A stretch of 64,000 bases of DNA, taken from contig NZ_JACCHP010000028.1 in NCBI RefSeq assembly GCF_016031625.1, positions 1 to 64,000 of the forward strand, read 5' to 3'. The stretch's first letter is position 1; every line of letters begins with the position of its first letter. The notes under the pieces are model-generated. The model did no database searches and was not told where the DNA came from. It was given only the letters and a program-made list of their open reading frames with translations. A program made the position numbers and the translations under genes. This stretch comes from Bradyrhizobium agreste (lineage in GTDB: Bacteria > Pseudomonadota > Alphaproteobacteria > Rhizobiales > Xanthobacteraceae). Below are positions 34,713-43,328 of the stretch, in pieces.

Positions 34713-34728
34713 GGTACTGATCGGTACC
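34713..34728. promoter_or_regulatory. Operator 1, GGTAC-N6-GTACC palindrome
   Basis: GGTACTGATCGGTACC, with 5-bp arms. Centre-to-centre distance to operator 2 is 31 bp, about three helix turns. It lies 33 bp before the NmrA-like ATG. Confidence 0.65.
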
Positions 34729-34743
34729 CACCGATCGCAATAT

Positions 34744-34759
34744 GGTACTGGCTGGTACC
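34744..34759. promoter_or_regulatory. Operator 2, GGTAC-N6-GTACC palindrome
   Basis: GGTACTGGCTGGTACC, same arms and spacing as operator 1. It lies 22 bp before the TetR ATG, so binding would block both divergent genes. Confidence 0.65.
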
Positions 34760-34781
34760 AAGTCAAGCGGAAAGTTTGTCG

Positions 34782-35411
34782 ATGAGCGCGAAGAGCAAGC
34801 CGCCGGTTAAGGAGGCGGAGGGCCCCGAGATCCGAAAACGAATCCTTGGTGCGGCCCTGTCGGCCTTCATGGAGGGGGGTTATGCGCAGACCAGCACGCT
34901 CGAGATCGCGACGCGTGCCCGCGTTTCGAAGCGGGATCTCTACACCCTGTTCGGCAACAAGGAAGCGATGCTCGTCGCATGCATCTCGGAGCGCGCCCAA
35001 CGGCTCCAGGCGCCGATCGATCTGCCCGCACTGCGCGACAGGAAAACGCTCGCCGGCGTGCTCACCGCGTTTGGAACGAAGCTCCTGACGGAAACGACCG
35101 ACCCGGTGGTCGTTGCCGTGTTCCGGCTGGCGATATCCGAAACCGTCAATGCGCCGAAAGTCGCGCAAACCCTGGAGACGATGGCACGCAAGCCGATCCG
35201 CGAAGCATTGCGGACCATCATGGCGAACGCGGTGTCGGCAGGGCTGCTGACCGGAGAGCCGGAGGCGATGACTGATACTTTCCTGGGCGTGCTATGGGGA
35301 GACCTGATGACGGGGCTTCTGCTCCAGACCATCGATCGACCGAGTACCGCCGACATCGCACGGCGGGCAGGCGAGGCGTCGACGGTCCTGATCGAACGTC
35401 ATGCGGCTTGA
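34782..35411 (+). CDS. TetR/AcrR family repressor
   Basis: 209 residues. N-terminal TetR HTH (IRKRILGAALSAFMEGGY, then TSTLEIATRARVSKRDLYTLFGNKEAM). C-terminal TetR_C-like helices with a conserved LRTIMANAVSAGLL. It likely represses itself and the NmrA-like gene through the paired GGTAC operators. Inducer unknown. Confidence 0.92.
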   Translation: MSAKSKPPVKEAEGPEIRKRILGAALSAFMEGGYAQTSTLEIATRARVSKRDLYTLFGNKEAMLVACISERAQRLQAPIDLPALRDRKTLAGVLTAFGTKLLTETTDPVVVAVFRLAISETVNAPKVAQTLETMARKPIREALRTIMANAVSAGLLTGEPEAMTDTFLGVLWGDLMTGLLLQTIDRPSTADIARRAGEASTVLIERHAA

Positions 35412-35468
35412 GGTACTGTCGAGACAGGACACCCGATAAACTTGTGAGGCAGCCCGACTTCTGAAATT

Positions 35469-36164
35469 ATGCGCCTCATGCACGATAGATCACCACCACG
35501 ACGGCAAAAGACTTCGCAAGTCCCTGCAAGCGAGGCCGCCATCACCCGCAAAGCTCCGGCAAGATCGAAGGGCCAGGCGCGCACGACCCGTGCAGGCGAC
35601 GATGCCCTTATCGTCGAGCTCGGCAGCCGCGTCAAGCGCCTGAGGACACAGGCCGGCCTCACCCTTGAAGAGTTTGCGGCCCAGTCGGGCGTCAGCCGTG
35701 CCATGCTGTCCAAGGTCGAGCGCGGCGAGAAGAGCCCGACACTGGCGATCATCGTGAGGATCGCCAAGGGGCTCAACGTCTCGATGTCCGCTCTGATGGG
35801 CGCAGAGCCGGATGCAGCCCAGGTCGCGGTGATCCGGAAGGCGAATCGCCTCGCCTTCAAGGATCCTGAGACCGGCTTCGAACGTCACAACCTGTCGCCC
35901 TCGCACCTCGACAACGATCTCGAGTTTCTGCTGCACCGGATTCCACCGGGCGAATCCTCGGGCGAGCTACCGCCCTACAAGGTCCCGACCGAGAAATACC
36001 TCGTGGTGCACGAGGGCGAGTTGACGGTGCAGACCGGTGACGCCAACTACGTCCTCGGCACCGGCGACTCCTTCTACTTCGACGTGCGCGAGCCCTACCG
36101 CTTCATCAATGCCGGCAGGATTCCGTGCGCCTACTACCTCGTGATCCGCCGCCGCCGGGTCTGA
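35469..36164 (+). CDS. XRE family regulator with C-terminal cupin
   Basis: 231 residues. A basic, disordered ~45-residue lead, a Cro/CI HTH (~50-105: LGSRVKRLRTQAGLTLEEFA, QSGVSRAMLSKVERGEKSPT), and a cupin (~150-225: PTEKYLVVHEGELTVQTGD, then GDSFYFDVREPYRF). This PuuR/SutR-like layout senses small ligands. It converges on the aldehyde dehydrogenase gene, and is the best candidate regulator of the catabolic locus at 36-43 kb. Confidence 0.9.
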   Translation: MRLMHDRSPPRRQKTSQVPASEAAITRKAPARSKGQARTTRAGDDALIVELGSRVKRLRTQAGLTLEEFAAQSGVSRAMLSKVERGEKSPTLAIIVRIAKGLNVSMSALMGAEPDAAQVAVIRKANRLAFKDPETGFERHNLSPSHLDNDLEFLLHRIPPGESSGELPPYKVPTEKYLVVHEGELTVQTGDANYVLGTGDSFYFDVREPYRFINAGRIPCAYYLVIRRRRV

Positions 36165-36176
36165 GCCGTTTCCCGC

Positions 36177-37715
36177 CTATTGCAATGTGAACGGGTTGGT
36201 GATCGCGGGCCTCGGATTGATGAAGACGCTCTTGGCTTCCATGTACTCGTAGATCGCTTCGAGCCCGTTCTCCCGGCCGAGGCCGGACTCCTTGAAGCCT
36301 CCGAAGGGCGACAGGTAGCTCACCACGCGGTAGGCGTTGACCCAGACCGTTCCCGCCCGCAGCCGCTTCGGCAGCGACAGCGAACGGGCGAGGTCGGTGG
36401 TCCACAGGCCTGCAGCGAGGCCAAACGGCGTGTCGTTGGCGAGCGCGACCGCCTCGTCGTCGGAGTCGAACTTGATCACGCTGAGCACCGGCCCGAACAC
36501 CTCCTCGCGCGCGATGCGCATGTCGTTGGTGACGTCGGCGAAGATGGTCGGCTCCACGAACCAGCCCTCGCCGCATTCGGGGCGAGTCGCCCGCCGCCCG
36601 CCGAGGATGCAGCGGGCGCCCTCCTCCTTGGCAAGCTCGATATAGTCCAGCACCTTTTGCAATTGCTGTTCGGTCGCGACCGGCCCAACGTCGGTGTCCG
36701 GGCTGTTGGGATCGCCGAGGCGCGCTGCCTTCATCACCTCGACGAGGCGCGCGAGAAAGGCGTCGTGGATCGAGGAATGCAGCAGCAGCCGCGATCCCGC
36801 CATACAGGTCTGGCCGCTCGCGGCGAAGATGCCCGAGATGACACCCTTGACCGCGTCTTCGATGCCGGCATCGCCGAAGACGATGTTCGGTGACTTGCCG
36901 CCGAGCTCGAGCGAGACCCGCTTGAACTGCCGTGCCGCGGCTTCATAGATGTTGCGGCCGGCAAGGTTGCCCCCGGTGAAGGCAATGCGATCGACGCAAG
37001 GATGCTCGACCAGAGGCTCGCCCGTCTCGGCGCCGAGTCCGGTCACGACGTTGACCACGCCCTTGGGAAAACCCGCCTGCTCGAACAGCTCCACCAAGGC
37101 AAGCAGCGAGGTCGAGGCGTATTCGGACGGCTTGATCACGACGGTATTGCCGGCAGCCAGCGCCGGCGCGAGCTTCCAGACCGTGAGCAGCAAGGGTGAA
37201 TTCCAGGGCGTGATCGCGCCGACGACGCCGACCGGCTCATAGGACACGTAGTGCAGCATGCCCTTCTTGTCGGTCGGCGGCATTCGACCCTCGATCTTGT
37301 CGGCGAGCCCGCCATAATACTGGAACCAGCGCGGCAGATATTTCATCTGCCCGAGCATCTCAACCCTGAGCTTGCCGTTGTCGCGCACCTCCAGTTCGGC
37401 CAGCCGCTCCGCATTTGCCGCGATCAAGTCGCCAAGCCGATGCAACAACAGGCCGCGATCGCTCGGATGCATGCTGGCCCACGGGCCGCTCACGAAGGCA
37501 CGATTGGCTGCCTGCACGGCGCGATCGACGTCTTGCGCATTGCCGCGCGGGATCACGGCCCAGGCCTTTCCCGTGTACGGGTTCTTGGTCTCCAGCCACC
37601 GTCCCGAAGCCGACTCGCACCATTCACCGTCGATATACAGCTTGAATGCCTCGAGCCGCGGCGAGCCATCTGCTCGCACCTGCCCAGACGACACCGACGA
37701 ACCTTCCGCATTCAT
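36177..37715 (-). CDS. NAD(P)-dependent aldehyde dehydrogenase
   Basis: 512 residues. Catalytic Cys in GQTCMAGSR, general-base Glu in LELGGKSPN, Asn in PWNSPL, and cofactor loop VIKPSEYAS. FTGGNLAGR replaces the usual FTGGTEVGR. It oxidises an aldehyde to an acid. It is the last gene of the minus-strand run esterase, binding protein, dehydrogenase (29-bp and 44-bp gaps), so it probably acts on a product of that system. Confidence 0.93.
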   Translation of the reverse strand: MNAEGSSVSSGQVRADGSPRLEAFKLYIDGEWCESASGRWLETKNPYTGKAWAVIPRGNAQDVDRAVQAANRAFVSGPWASMHPSDRGLLLHRLGDLIAANAERLAELEVRDNGKLRVEMLGQMKYLPRWFQYYGGLADKIEGRMPPTDKKGMLHYVSYEPVGVVGAITPWNSPLLLTVWKLAPALAAGNTVVIKPSEYASTSLLALVELFEQAGFPKGVVNVVTGLGAETGEPLVEHPCVDRIAFTGGNLAGRNIYEAAARQFKRVSLELGGKSPNIVFGDAGIEDAVKGVISGIFAASGQTCMAGSRLLLHSSIHDAFLARLVEVMKAARLGDPNSPDTDVGPVATEQQLQKVLDYIELAKEEGARCILGGRRATRPECGEGWFVEPTIFADVTNDMRIAREEVFGPVLSVIKFDSDDEAVALANDTPFGLAAGLWTTDLARSLSLPKRLRAGTVWVNAYRVVSYLSPFGGFKESGLGRENGLEAIYEYMEAKSVFINPRPAITNPFTLQ

Positions 37716-37743
37716 GGGGCACCTCGACTTCCAGACACTGGTC

Positions 37744-38949
37744 CTACCTCACGGCGAGGTAAGGACATCCACTCTTCTCTGCCGGCACGAACAGACCATC
37801 ACCCGGCAGCGTTGCCACGAGCTTGTAGAGGTCCGCCGGACTCTTGGAGTCCTGCGGTCCCTTCACCTCGAAGATGTGCATGTCGGACACGACGCGCCCA
37901 TTGGCCTGAATGTGCGCATGCTGAATTAGATTGCCCTCGATCGGCTGCTGCAGCATCTTGGCCTGGACTTGCGCGGGCTCGTCCGTGCCGATCGCCGCGA
38001 CCGCCTTCAGGTAGTGAGTGGCGGCAAGGTAAGCGAGCACATGGCCCATGGTGGGAACGGCATTGCCGCTGCGGGCCATGAAGCGCTTCGACCAGGCGCG
38101 GGTCTCCTCGTTCATGTCCCAGTAGAAGGATGCGGCGAGCCGCAGGCCCTGCGCGGTCGAAAGGCCGAGCGCCGTCACGTTGTTCTCGAACACCAGCATG
38201 GTCGCAAGCTTGGCGCTGACGCCGAACTCCTTTGCCTGCTTGATGGCCAGCACGAGGTCGGGACCGGCATTGGCAAGCCCGATGACGTCGGCGCCGGACC
38301 CTTGCGCAGCGAGAAGCTGCGATGCCAGATCGGTGACGTTGAGGGGATGCAACACCTGACCCACGACCTGGCCGCCGGAGGCCTTCACGGTCTCGCCCGC
38401 ATCGGCAGCGAGATTCTTGCCGAACACGTAGTCGGCGACGATGAAGAACCATTTCTTACCGCCGCTATCGACAATGCCCTTGGCGATGGTCTTGGACAGC
38501 TCGCTGGTCGACGGCGCCCATTGCGTGCCATACGGCGAGCAGCCGTCGCCACTGAAATTCGAGGCGTAACCGCCGCTGACCAGCGTGGTCTTCTTCAGCG
38601 TGCGGGCGATCGCCTGCACCGCCAGCCCTACCGAACTCGCCCCACCGGGAATGATGGCGCTGACGCCCTGCTGCTCGATGAACTGACGGGCCAACGCGGC
38701 GCCAATATCCGGCTTGCTCTGATGGTCGGCCGAGACCACTTCGATCTGGCGGCCCAGCACTTTGCCGCCAAAATCTTCGACCGCCATCCTGGTCGCCAGC
38801 ACGGTACCCGGCCCGCCGTTGCCGGAATAGACGCCCGACATGTCGTCGATCACGCCGATTCGGAACGGTGCGTCCTGCGCGCGCGCGGCGGCGGGAACAA
38901 CGCCGAGCAGCACCGCGACAGAGGCCGCGCGAAGCAGTGAAACGATCAT
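37744..38949 (-). CDS. ABC transporter substrate-binding protein, LivJ-like
   Basis: 401 residues. Signal peptide to ARAQD (~23); Peripla_BP_6 fold with FRIGVIDDMSGVYSGNGGPG and VVSADHQSKPDIGAALARQF. Members bind amino acids, aromatic acids or short carboxylates. No permease or ATPase gene is nearby, so it must use a distant transporter. GGGAGGAGACC precedes the ATG. Confidence 0.93.
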   Translation of the reverse strand: MIVSLLRAASVAVLLGVVPAAARAQDAPFRIGVIDDMSGVYSGNGGPGTVLATRMAVEDFGGKVLGRQIEVVSADHQSKPDIGAALARQFIEQQGVSAIIPGGASSVGLAVQAIARTLKKTTLVSGGYASNFSGDGCSPYGTQWAPSTSELSKTIAKGIVDSGGKKWFFIVADYVFGKNLAADAGETVKASGGQVVGQVLHPLNVTDLASQLLAAQGSGADVIGLANAGPDLVLAIKQAKEFGVSAKLATMLVFENNVTALGLSTAQGLRLAASFYWDMNEETRAWSKRFMARSGNAVPTMGHVLAYLAATHYLKAVAAIGTDEPAQVQAKMLQQPIEGNLIQHAHIQANGRVVSDMHIFEVKGPQDSKSPADLYKLVATLPGDGLFVPAEKSGCPYLAVR

Positions 38950-38992
38950 GGTCTCCTCCCTTGTGAATGGCGGATAGTTCATTTTCCACGGA

Positions 38993-40921
38993 TCAGAACG
39001 CGACTTTCACCGCGCCCTGCAGGGCGAATTGCGGATTGCTGTTTCCGAAGGTGCCCGCTGCGGTCAGCAAGCCGCTGACATTGCCTGTCAATACGGTCGA
39101 AACGCCGCCCACCAGCTTGCCATAGGTTCGGTCCGGATTGCCCGGCACAATCGTGTAGATCGGCAGCGCCAGCGCGGCCGTCTCGGCGGCGAGCAGCGTG
39201 CGCGCGCCGCCCAGGAAGTCGTGCTCGGCCGTCAGATTGACGAAGGAGTTGAAGGCGCGGGCGCCAACCAGAAAGGGGACGCGGAGCTGCACGCCCGCAC
39301 TTCCGGTCAGGCCCTCGAGCTTCTGCCGCGCCACGAACTGGGTGATGATGGGATCGCCGGTCTCGGTATAAGGATCGACGTTGGTGTAGTCATAGAGCAG
39401 GCCGACCAGCGGGCCGACGCGCACGCGGCCAATGTCGAACAGATAGGCCGATCTGAAGCCGGCCGTGACGGTGTCGCCTCTCGTGCTGCCGCGGATCGTA
39501 TCGACGACGCCAGGCCGATCGATGCGATAGTTGTTGTAGCCGTAGGTCGCGACGAGATCGGTCAGAAGATGCGAATAGGTCAAGGACGCATAGCCGCCGA
39601 CCTGATAGCTGTCGAGATCGAGGTGACCGGTGCCGCCATGCAGATTGGCGACCGGATTGGTGTAGTTGAGCGCGCCGCCGATGCGGATGTTGGGACCGAG
39701 CTTGACGTCGGCACCGAGTGTGCCACCCGCCAGCGTGTAGTCGAAACCGATGGCGTTTCCGTCGGCGCCGAAGCGGTCGCCGCGGCTGCCGCTGCCATAG
39801 GCGGCGGCGAGATAGACCGACAGAGGCAGCTCGGGCGCAAGACGTCGCGGCGCCTTCGTGGTCATGCCAGGCCGGTCCATGGATGCGAAGGCCTCAGACG
39901 GTCCACCCGTGACACGCGGATCGTCGGCACGAAAAGCGTCGAGCCGCGAGAAGATCGAGCTGGAGAAGTTCTGTGCGGTCAGCTGCGCGATATCGGCCTG
40001 CGCCGCGAGCCCATCCTGCGCCGCGAGCAGGTTGGCCTCGTAGCGCGCGATCACGGCATAACCGGCTTCGGTCGGGTGCAGGTCGAACATGAAATGCTGG
40101 TTCTGCACGTCCTTGGACGCGGTGAGGCAATTGCCGTCGAAAACGCAGGCCGTACCGGTGGTAAAGCCGAGGCTCTTCGGGTCGGTATAGGCCTTGGTGT
40201 AAATTGCAGCGAGATCAACGACGTGAATGCGTACGCCTGGCCGCGCCAGCGGCGCAAGCGTGGCCGCGAGGTTGTCGTTGACCAAGCCGAAGAAGGTCGT
40301 CGCTCCCGGAATGTTCGGGAAATTGTAGGGCGGGCCCAGCGGATAGAAGCCGCCGATCGTATAGAAGTTGTGTGTCGACGAGGAAAAGTTGTTCTCGACC
40401 ACGAAGTTGTGGCCGCCCGCTTTGATCAATTGCGAGACGTTGCTGAACTGCTGAGCCAGCGTTGCCGCTGCCAGCGTTTGCGGCGTGTAGGGGACACCGT
40501 TCGGATCGAGAATTCCGAGCAAGGGCGCAGCCGAGTTGTTGGGCATGCCGCCGACGACGATCAGGTCGCTCGGCTGAAAGCTCCGGCCAGCGGCCGTGAA
40601 CTCGACGATCTGTTGCGCGACGGTCGGCCCGCCGTTGAACGCGGGAAAGACGCCATTGCCGACACCGTTGTACGCGTAGTCGTTGGTCTTGATGAAGCTG
40701 TAGCTCGTGAGCTGCGAGAGCCATTGCAGCGTCCCGCGGCCATTGCCGCAGGCGCCATAGGGCGCCGATTGCGGGAATACGATCGGACAATTGCGCGACA
40801 CGTCGAGCAGACTGTCGCCAAACCCAAAGATCGTTCCGAGCTGCTGCGCCTGGGCGCTGGCAACAGGCATTCCTGCGGCCAGCAGCCAAGCTGCGGCCGA
40901 CACCGCTGACTTTAGTCTCAC
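38993..40921 (-). CDS. Autotransporter GDSL/SGNH esterase
   Basis: 642 residues. Signal peptide to SAQAQ (~26). The passenger is an SGNH hydrolase: block I IFGFGDSLLDVS with the nucleophile Ser, a middle GGMPNN block, and FDLHPTEAGY with the catalytic Asp and His. Residues ~370-642 form the beta-barrel ending in the aromatic VKVAF needed for insertion. So the esterase is displayed on the outer membrane. The start is a GTG with GGGGGA 7 bp upstream; no ATG fits. First gene of the minus-strand run. Confidence 0.9.
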   Translation of the reverse strand: MRLKSAVSAAAWLLAAGMPVASAQAQQLGTIFGFGDSLLDVSRNCPIVFPQSAPYGACGNGRGTLQWLSQLTSYSFIKTNDYAYNGVGNGVFPAFNGGPTVAQQIVEFTAAGRSFQPSDLIVVGGMPNNSAAPLLGILDPNGVPYTPQTLAAATLAQQFSNVSQLIKAGGHNFVVENNFSSSTHNFYTIGGFYPLGPPYNFPNIPGATTFFGLVNDNLAATLAPLARPGVRIHVVDLAAIYTKAYTDPKSLGFTTGTACVFDGNCLTASKDVQNQHFMFDLHPTEAGYAVIARYEANLLAAQDGLAAQADIAQLTAQNFSSSIFSRLDAFRADDPRVTGGPSEAFASMDRPGMTTKAPRRLAPELPLSVYLAAAYGSGSRGDRFGADGNAIGFDYTLAGGTLGADVKLGPNIRIGGALNYTNPVANLHGGTGHLDLDSYQVGGYASLTYSHLLTDLVATYGYNNYRIDRPGVVDTIRGSTRGDTVTAGFRSAYLFDIGRVRVGPLVGLLYDYTNVDPYTETGDPIITQFVARQKLEGLTGSAGVQLRVPFLVGARAFNSFVNLTAEHDFLGGARTLLAAETAALALPIYTIVPGNPDRTYGKLVGGVSTVLTGNVSGLLTAAGTFGNSNPQFALQGAVKVAF

Positions 40922-40994
40922 GGCTGCGTCCCCCGATGTCGTGTTCGTCCCTTGGATGGCGTCTTGCGTGCGCCTCGTTGTGAGGAAGCCTAGC

Positions 40995-41026
40995 AGAAAT
41001 TTTCTATTATGAAAGAGAAATCTTCT
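40995..41026. promoter_or_regulatory. Twin operator-like palindromes AGAA-N3-TTCT
   Basis: AGAAATTTTCTAT (40995-41007) and AGAAATCTTCTAT (41016-41028) share the palindromic core AGAA-AT[TC]-TTCT. Centres are 21 bp apart, two helix turns. They lie between the divergent esterase (GTG 40921) and CoA-transferase (ATG 41066) genes. Confidence 0.6.
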
Positions 41027-41065
41027 ATAGGAGATTTTGCGGCACCAGCGGAGGAGAGGTTCGAG

Positions 41066-42256
41066 ATGGAAGGTCCACTTGCCGGCATTCGCGTGCTCGA
41101 GCTCGGCACGTTGATCGCCGCGCCTTTTGCAGCACGGCTGTTCGCCGAGTTCGGCGCCGAGGTGATCAAGATCGAGCAGCCGGGCCAAGGCGATCCCTTG
41201 CGCAAGTGGCGCAAGCTGCATCAAGGCACCTCGCTGTGGTGGTACCTGCAATCGCGTAACAAGAAATCGATCGCGCTCGATCTCAAATCGACGGATGGCG
41301 TTGCAATTGCGAAGGCACTCGCGGCCAGAGCGGACGTCGTCATCGAGAACTTCAGGCCGGGCGCGCTCGAGAAGATGGGCCTCGGCTGGAACGTGCTTTC
41401 GGAGCTCAACCCGAAGCTGACGCTGGTGCGCATCTCAGGCTATGGACAGACGGGCCCCTACCACGATCGGCCCGGCTTTGGTGCGATCGGCGAGGCGATG
41501 GGCGGACTGCGCTATACGACGGGAGACCCCCAATCTCCACCTGCGCGCACCGGCATCAGCATCGGCGACAGCCTCGCCTCACTGCATGCGGTGATCGGCG
41601 CCTTGATGTCGCTGCTGCACGTCAGGACCGGCGGCGAGGGGCAGATCGTCGACGTCTCGCTGTTCGAAAGCGTGTTCAATCTGATGGAGAGCCTCGTCCC
41701 GGAATACGACCTCATGGGCCATGTGCGCGCGCGCAGCGGCGGCTCGCTTCCGGGCATCAGCCCATCCAACACCTATCCGACGAGCGACGGCAGTTACGTC
41801 GTCATCGCCGGTAACAGCGATGCGATCTTCAAGCGGCTGATGACCACGATCGGCAGATCCGATCTTGCCGCGGATGGGACGCTTGCGACCAACGACGGAC
41901 GTGTGGCGCGCAACGCCGAACTTGATGCAGCGATCGCCGATTGGACCCGTCGGCATACGGTTGCGGAAGCGCTCGAGGCTCTCGAAGCGGCCGGCGTGCC
42001 CGCGGGACGCATCTATTCGGTCGCCGACATCGTCGACGACCCACACTATGCCGCGCGCGAGATGATCGTTCCGACCATCCTACCCGGCGAGGTGTCCGTG
42101 AAGATGCCTGGCATTGTGCCGAAGCTCTCGGGCACCCCCGGCACGATTCGCTGGAGCGGCCCTGAGCTCGGCGAGCACACCGAAGTTGTCCTTGCCGAAC
42201 TCGGCAAGACCGAACAGGACATTCGGGAGCTGCGGCAGCGTGGTGTCGTCCAATGA
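41066..42256 (+). CDS. CaiB/BaiF family CoA-transferase
   Basis: 396 residues. Typical start LAGIRVLELGTLIAAPFAARLFAEFGAEVIKIEQPG, then YLQSRNKKSIALDLKS and ADVVIENFRPG with the catalytic Asp region. It moves CoA from a donor such as succinyl-CoA onto a carboxylate. GAGGAGAGGTTCGAG marks the start at 41066; the longer frame to 41009 would run through the operator pair. It overlaps the lyase gene by 4 bp, so the two products act in series. Confidence 0.93.
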   Translation: MEGPLAGIRVLELGTLIAAPFAARLFAEFGAEVIKIEQPGQGDPLRKWRKLHQGTSLWWYLQSRNKKSIALDLKSTDGVAIAKALAARADVVIENFRPGALEKMGLGWNVLSELNPKLTLVRISGYGQTGPYHDRPGFGAIGEAMGGLRYTTGDPQSPPARTGISIGDSLASLHAVIGALMSLLHVRTGGEGQIVDVSLFESVFNLMESLVPEYDLMGHVRARSGGSLPGISPSNTYPTSDGSYVVIAGNSDAIFKRLMTTIGRSDLAADGTLATNDGRVARNAELDAAIADWTRRHTVAEALEALEAAGVPAGRIYSVADIVDDPHYAAREMIVPTILPGEVSVKMPGIVPKLSGTPGTIRWSGPELGEHTEVVLAELGKTEQDIRELRQRGVVQ

Positions 42257-43188
42257 ACGCCACACCTGATATCATCATTCAGGAGGTCTGTCCGCGCGAC
42301 GGCCTCCAGATCGAACCGGTCATCGTGTCAACGCAGCGCAAGGTCGCGCTGATCGACCGCTTGTCGGCGTTCGGCTTTCGCCGGATCGAGGCGGGCTCGT
42401 TCGTCTCGCCCAAGGCGGTCCCTGCCCTCGCCGATGGAGAGGCCGTGTTCCGTTCGATCGTCCGACGTAAGACCGTGGTCTTCGTTGCCCTTGTCCCCAA
42501 TCTCAGGGGCGCCGAACGCGCGCTGGCGGCCGGTGCCGACGAGCTGAATTTCGTGATGTCGGCGAGCGTGACCCACAACCGCGCCAATATGGGCATGGAC
42601 CACGAGGGCTCACTATCGGCCCTGGCCGAGGCCGCCGCAGCGACCGCGGGGCGCATTCCTGTCAATGCGACCCTCGCGACCGCCTTCGGTTGTCCATTCG
42701 AAGGCGAGCAGGACGAGGGCAAGGTGCTGCGCCTGATCGAGGCATATCTTTGCTTTGGCGCACGAAGCATCACGCTTGCAGATACCACGGGCATGGCGAA
42801 TCCGAAGCTCGTGAGGCAGCGCGTCAAGTCCGTGCTCGGTCTCGTCCCACGCGAGGCGTTGACCTTGCATTTCCACAATACGAGGGGACTCGGACTCGTC
42901 AATGTGATGGCCGCTTTCGACGCAGGCGCGCTCCGTTTCGATGCGTCTCTGGGCGGTCTCGGCGGCTGCCCGTTTGCGCCGGGCGCGTCGGGCAATGTCT
43001 GCACCGAAGACCTCGTCAATCTCTGCGAGGAGATCGGCCTGAACACCGGCCTCGATCTCGCAGGCCTGATTGCACTGTCCCGTGAATTGCCGTCGATCGT
43101 CGGACATCCTGGGCCGGGACAGGTCGTCAAGGCGGGCCGCTCCTGCGAGCTCCATCCGGCTCCGCTCAGGATCACGCTGACGGACTAG
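42253..43188 (+). CDS. Hydroxymethylglutaryl-CoA lyase family protein
   Basis: 311 residues of the DRE-TIM metallolyase family. EVCPRDGLQ holds the Arg-Asp pair, LHFHNTRGLGLVNV the metal-binding His pair, and GGLGGCPFAPGASGNVCTED the catalytic Cys loop of HMG-CoA lyases. It splits HMG-CoA or a similar 3-hydroxy-acyl-CoA to acetyl-CoA and a ketoacid. The ATGA overlap with the CoA-transferase gene suggests translational coupling. Its TAG is followed directly by a copy of the phaZ tail. Confidence 0.92.
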   Translation: MNATPDIIIQEVCPRDGLQIEPVIVSTQRKVALIDRLSAFGFRRIEAGSFVSPKAVPALADGEAVFRSIVRRKTVVFVALVPNLRGAERALAAGADELNFVMSASVTHNRANMGMDHEGSLSALAEAAAATAGRIPVNATLATAFGCPFEGEQDEGKVLRLIEAYLCFGARSITLADTTGMANPKLVRQRVKSVLGLVPREALTLHFHNTRGLGLVNVMAAFDAGALRFDASLGGLGGCPFAPGASGNVCTEDLVNLCEEIGLNTGLDLAGLIALSRELPSIVGHPGPGQVVKAGRSCELHPAPLRITLTD

Positions 43189-43281
43189 GCCGCCGTCGTC
43201 CATCGCGCCGTGTTCTCCGGCAAGCGCTGGAACAACGAGGTCTATCCGCTCCTGCGCGATTTCGTGCACGTGAATTCGTGA
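43189..43281 (+). pseudogene. phaZ 3'-end fragment, copy 1
   Basis: 93 bp aligning without gaps to phaZ 33594-33686. The inferred residues AAVVHRAVFSGKRWNNEVYP, then LLRDFVHVNS-stop, match PhaZ's last 30, with mostly synonymous changes in the second half and divergence at the 5' edge. It begins directly after the lyase TAG, in the same frame. Similarity ends at the TGA. Confidence 0.85.
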
Positions 43282-43328
43282 CCGACATCCCCTAGATCGC
43301 AGGCCGTCCCGCTAGGCACGCGGCGTCG

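Noticed and set aside
43186-43281. TAG read-through making an HMG-CoA lyase with a PhaZ tail
   Set aside because: The tail is in frame, but nothing suggests suppression, and the position is explained by recombination.
33687-43281. A classical integrative element with an integrase
   Set aside because: No integrase, excisionase or conjugation gene lies within; the phaZ tails may be recombination scars rather than att sites.
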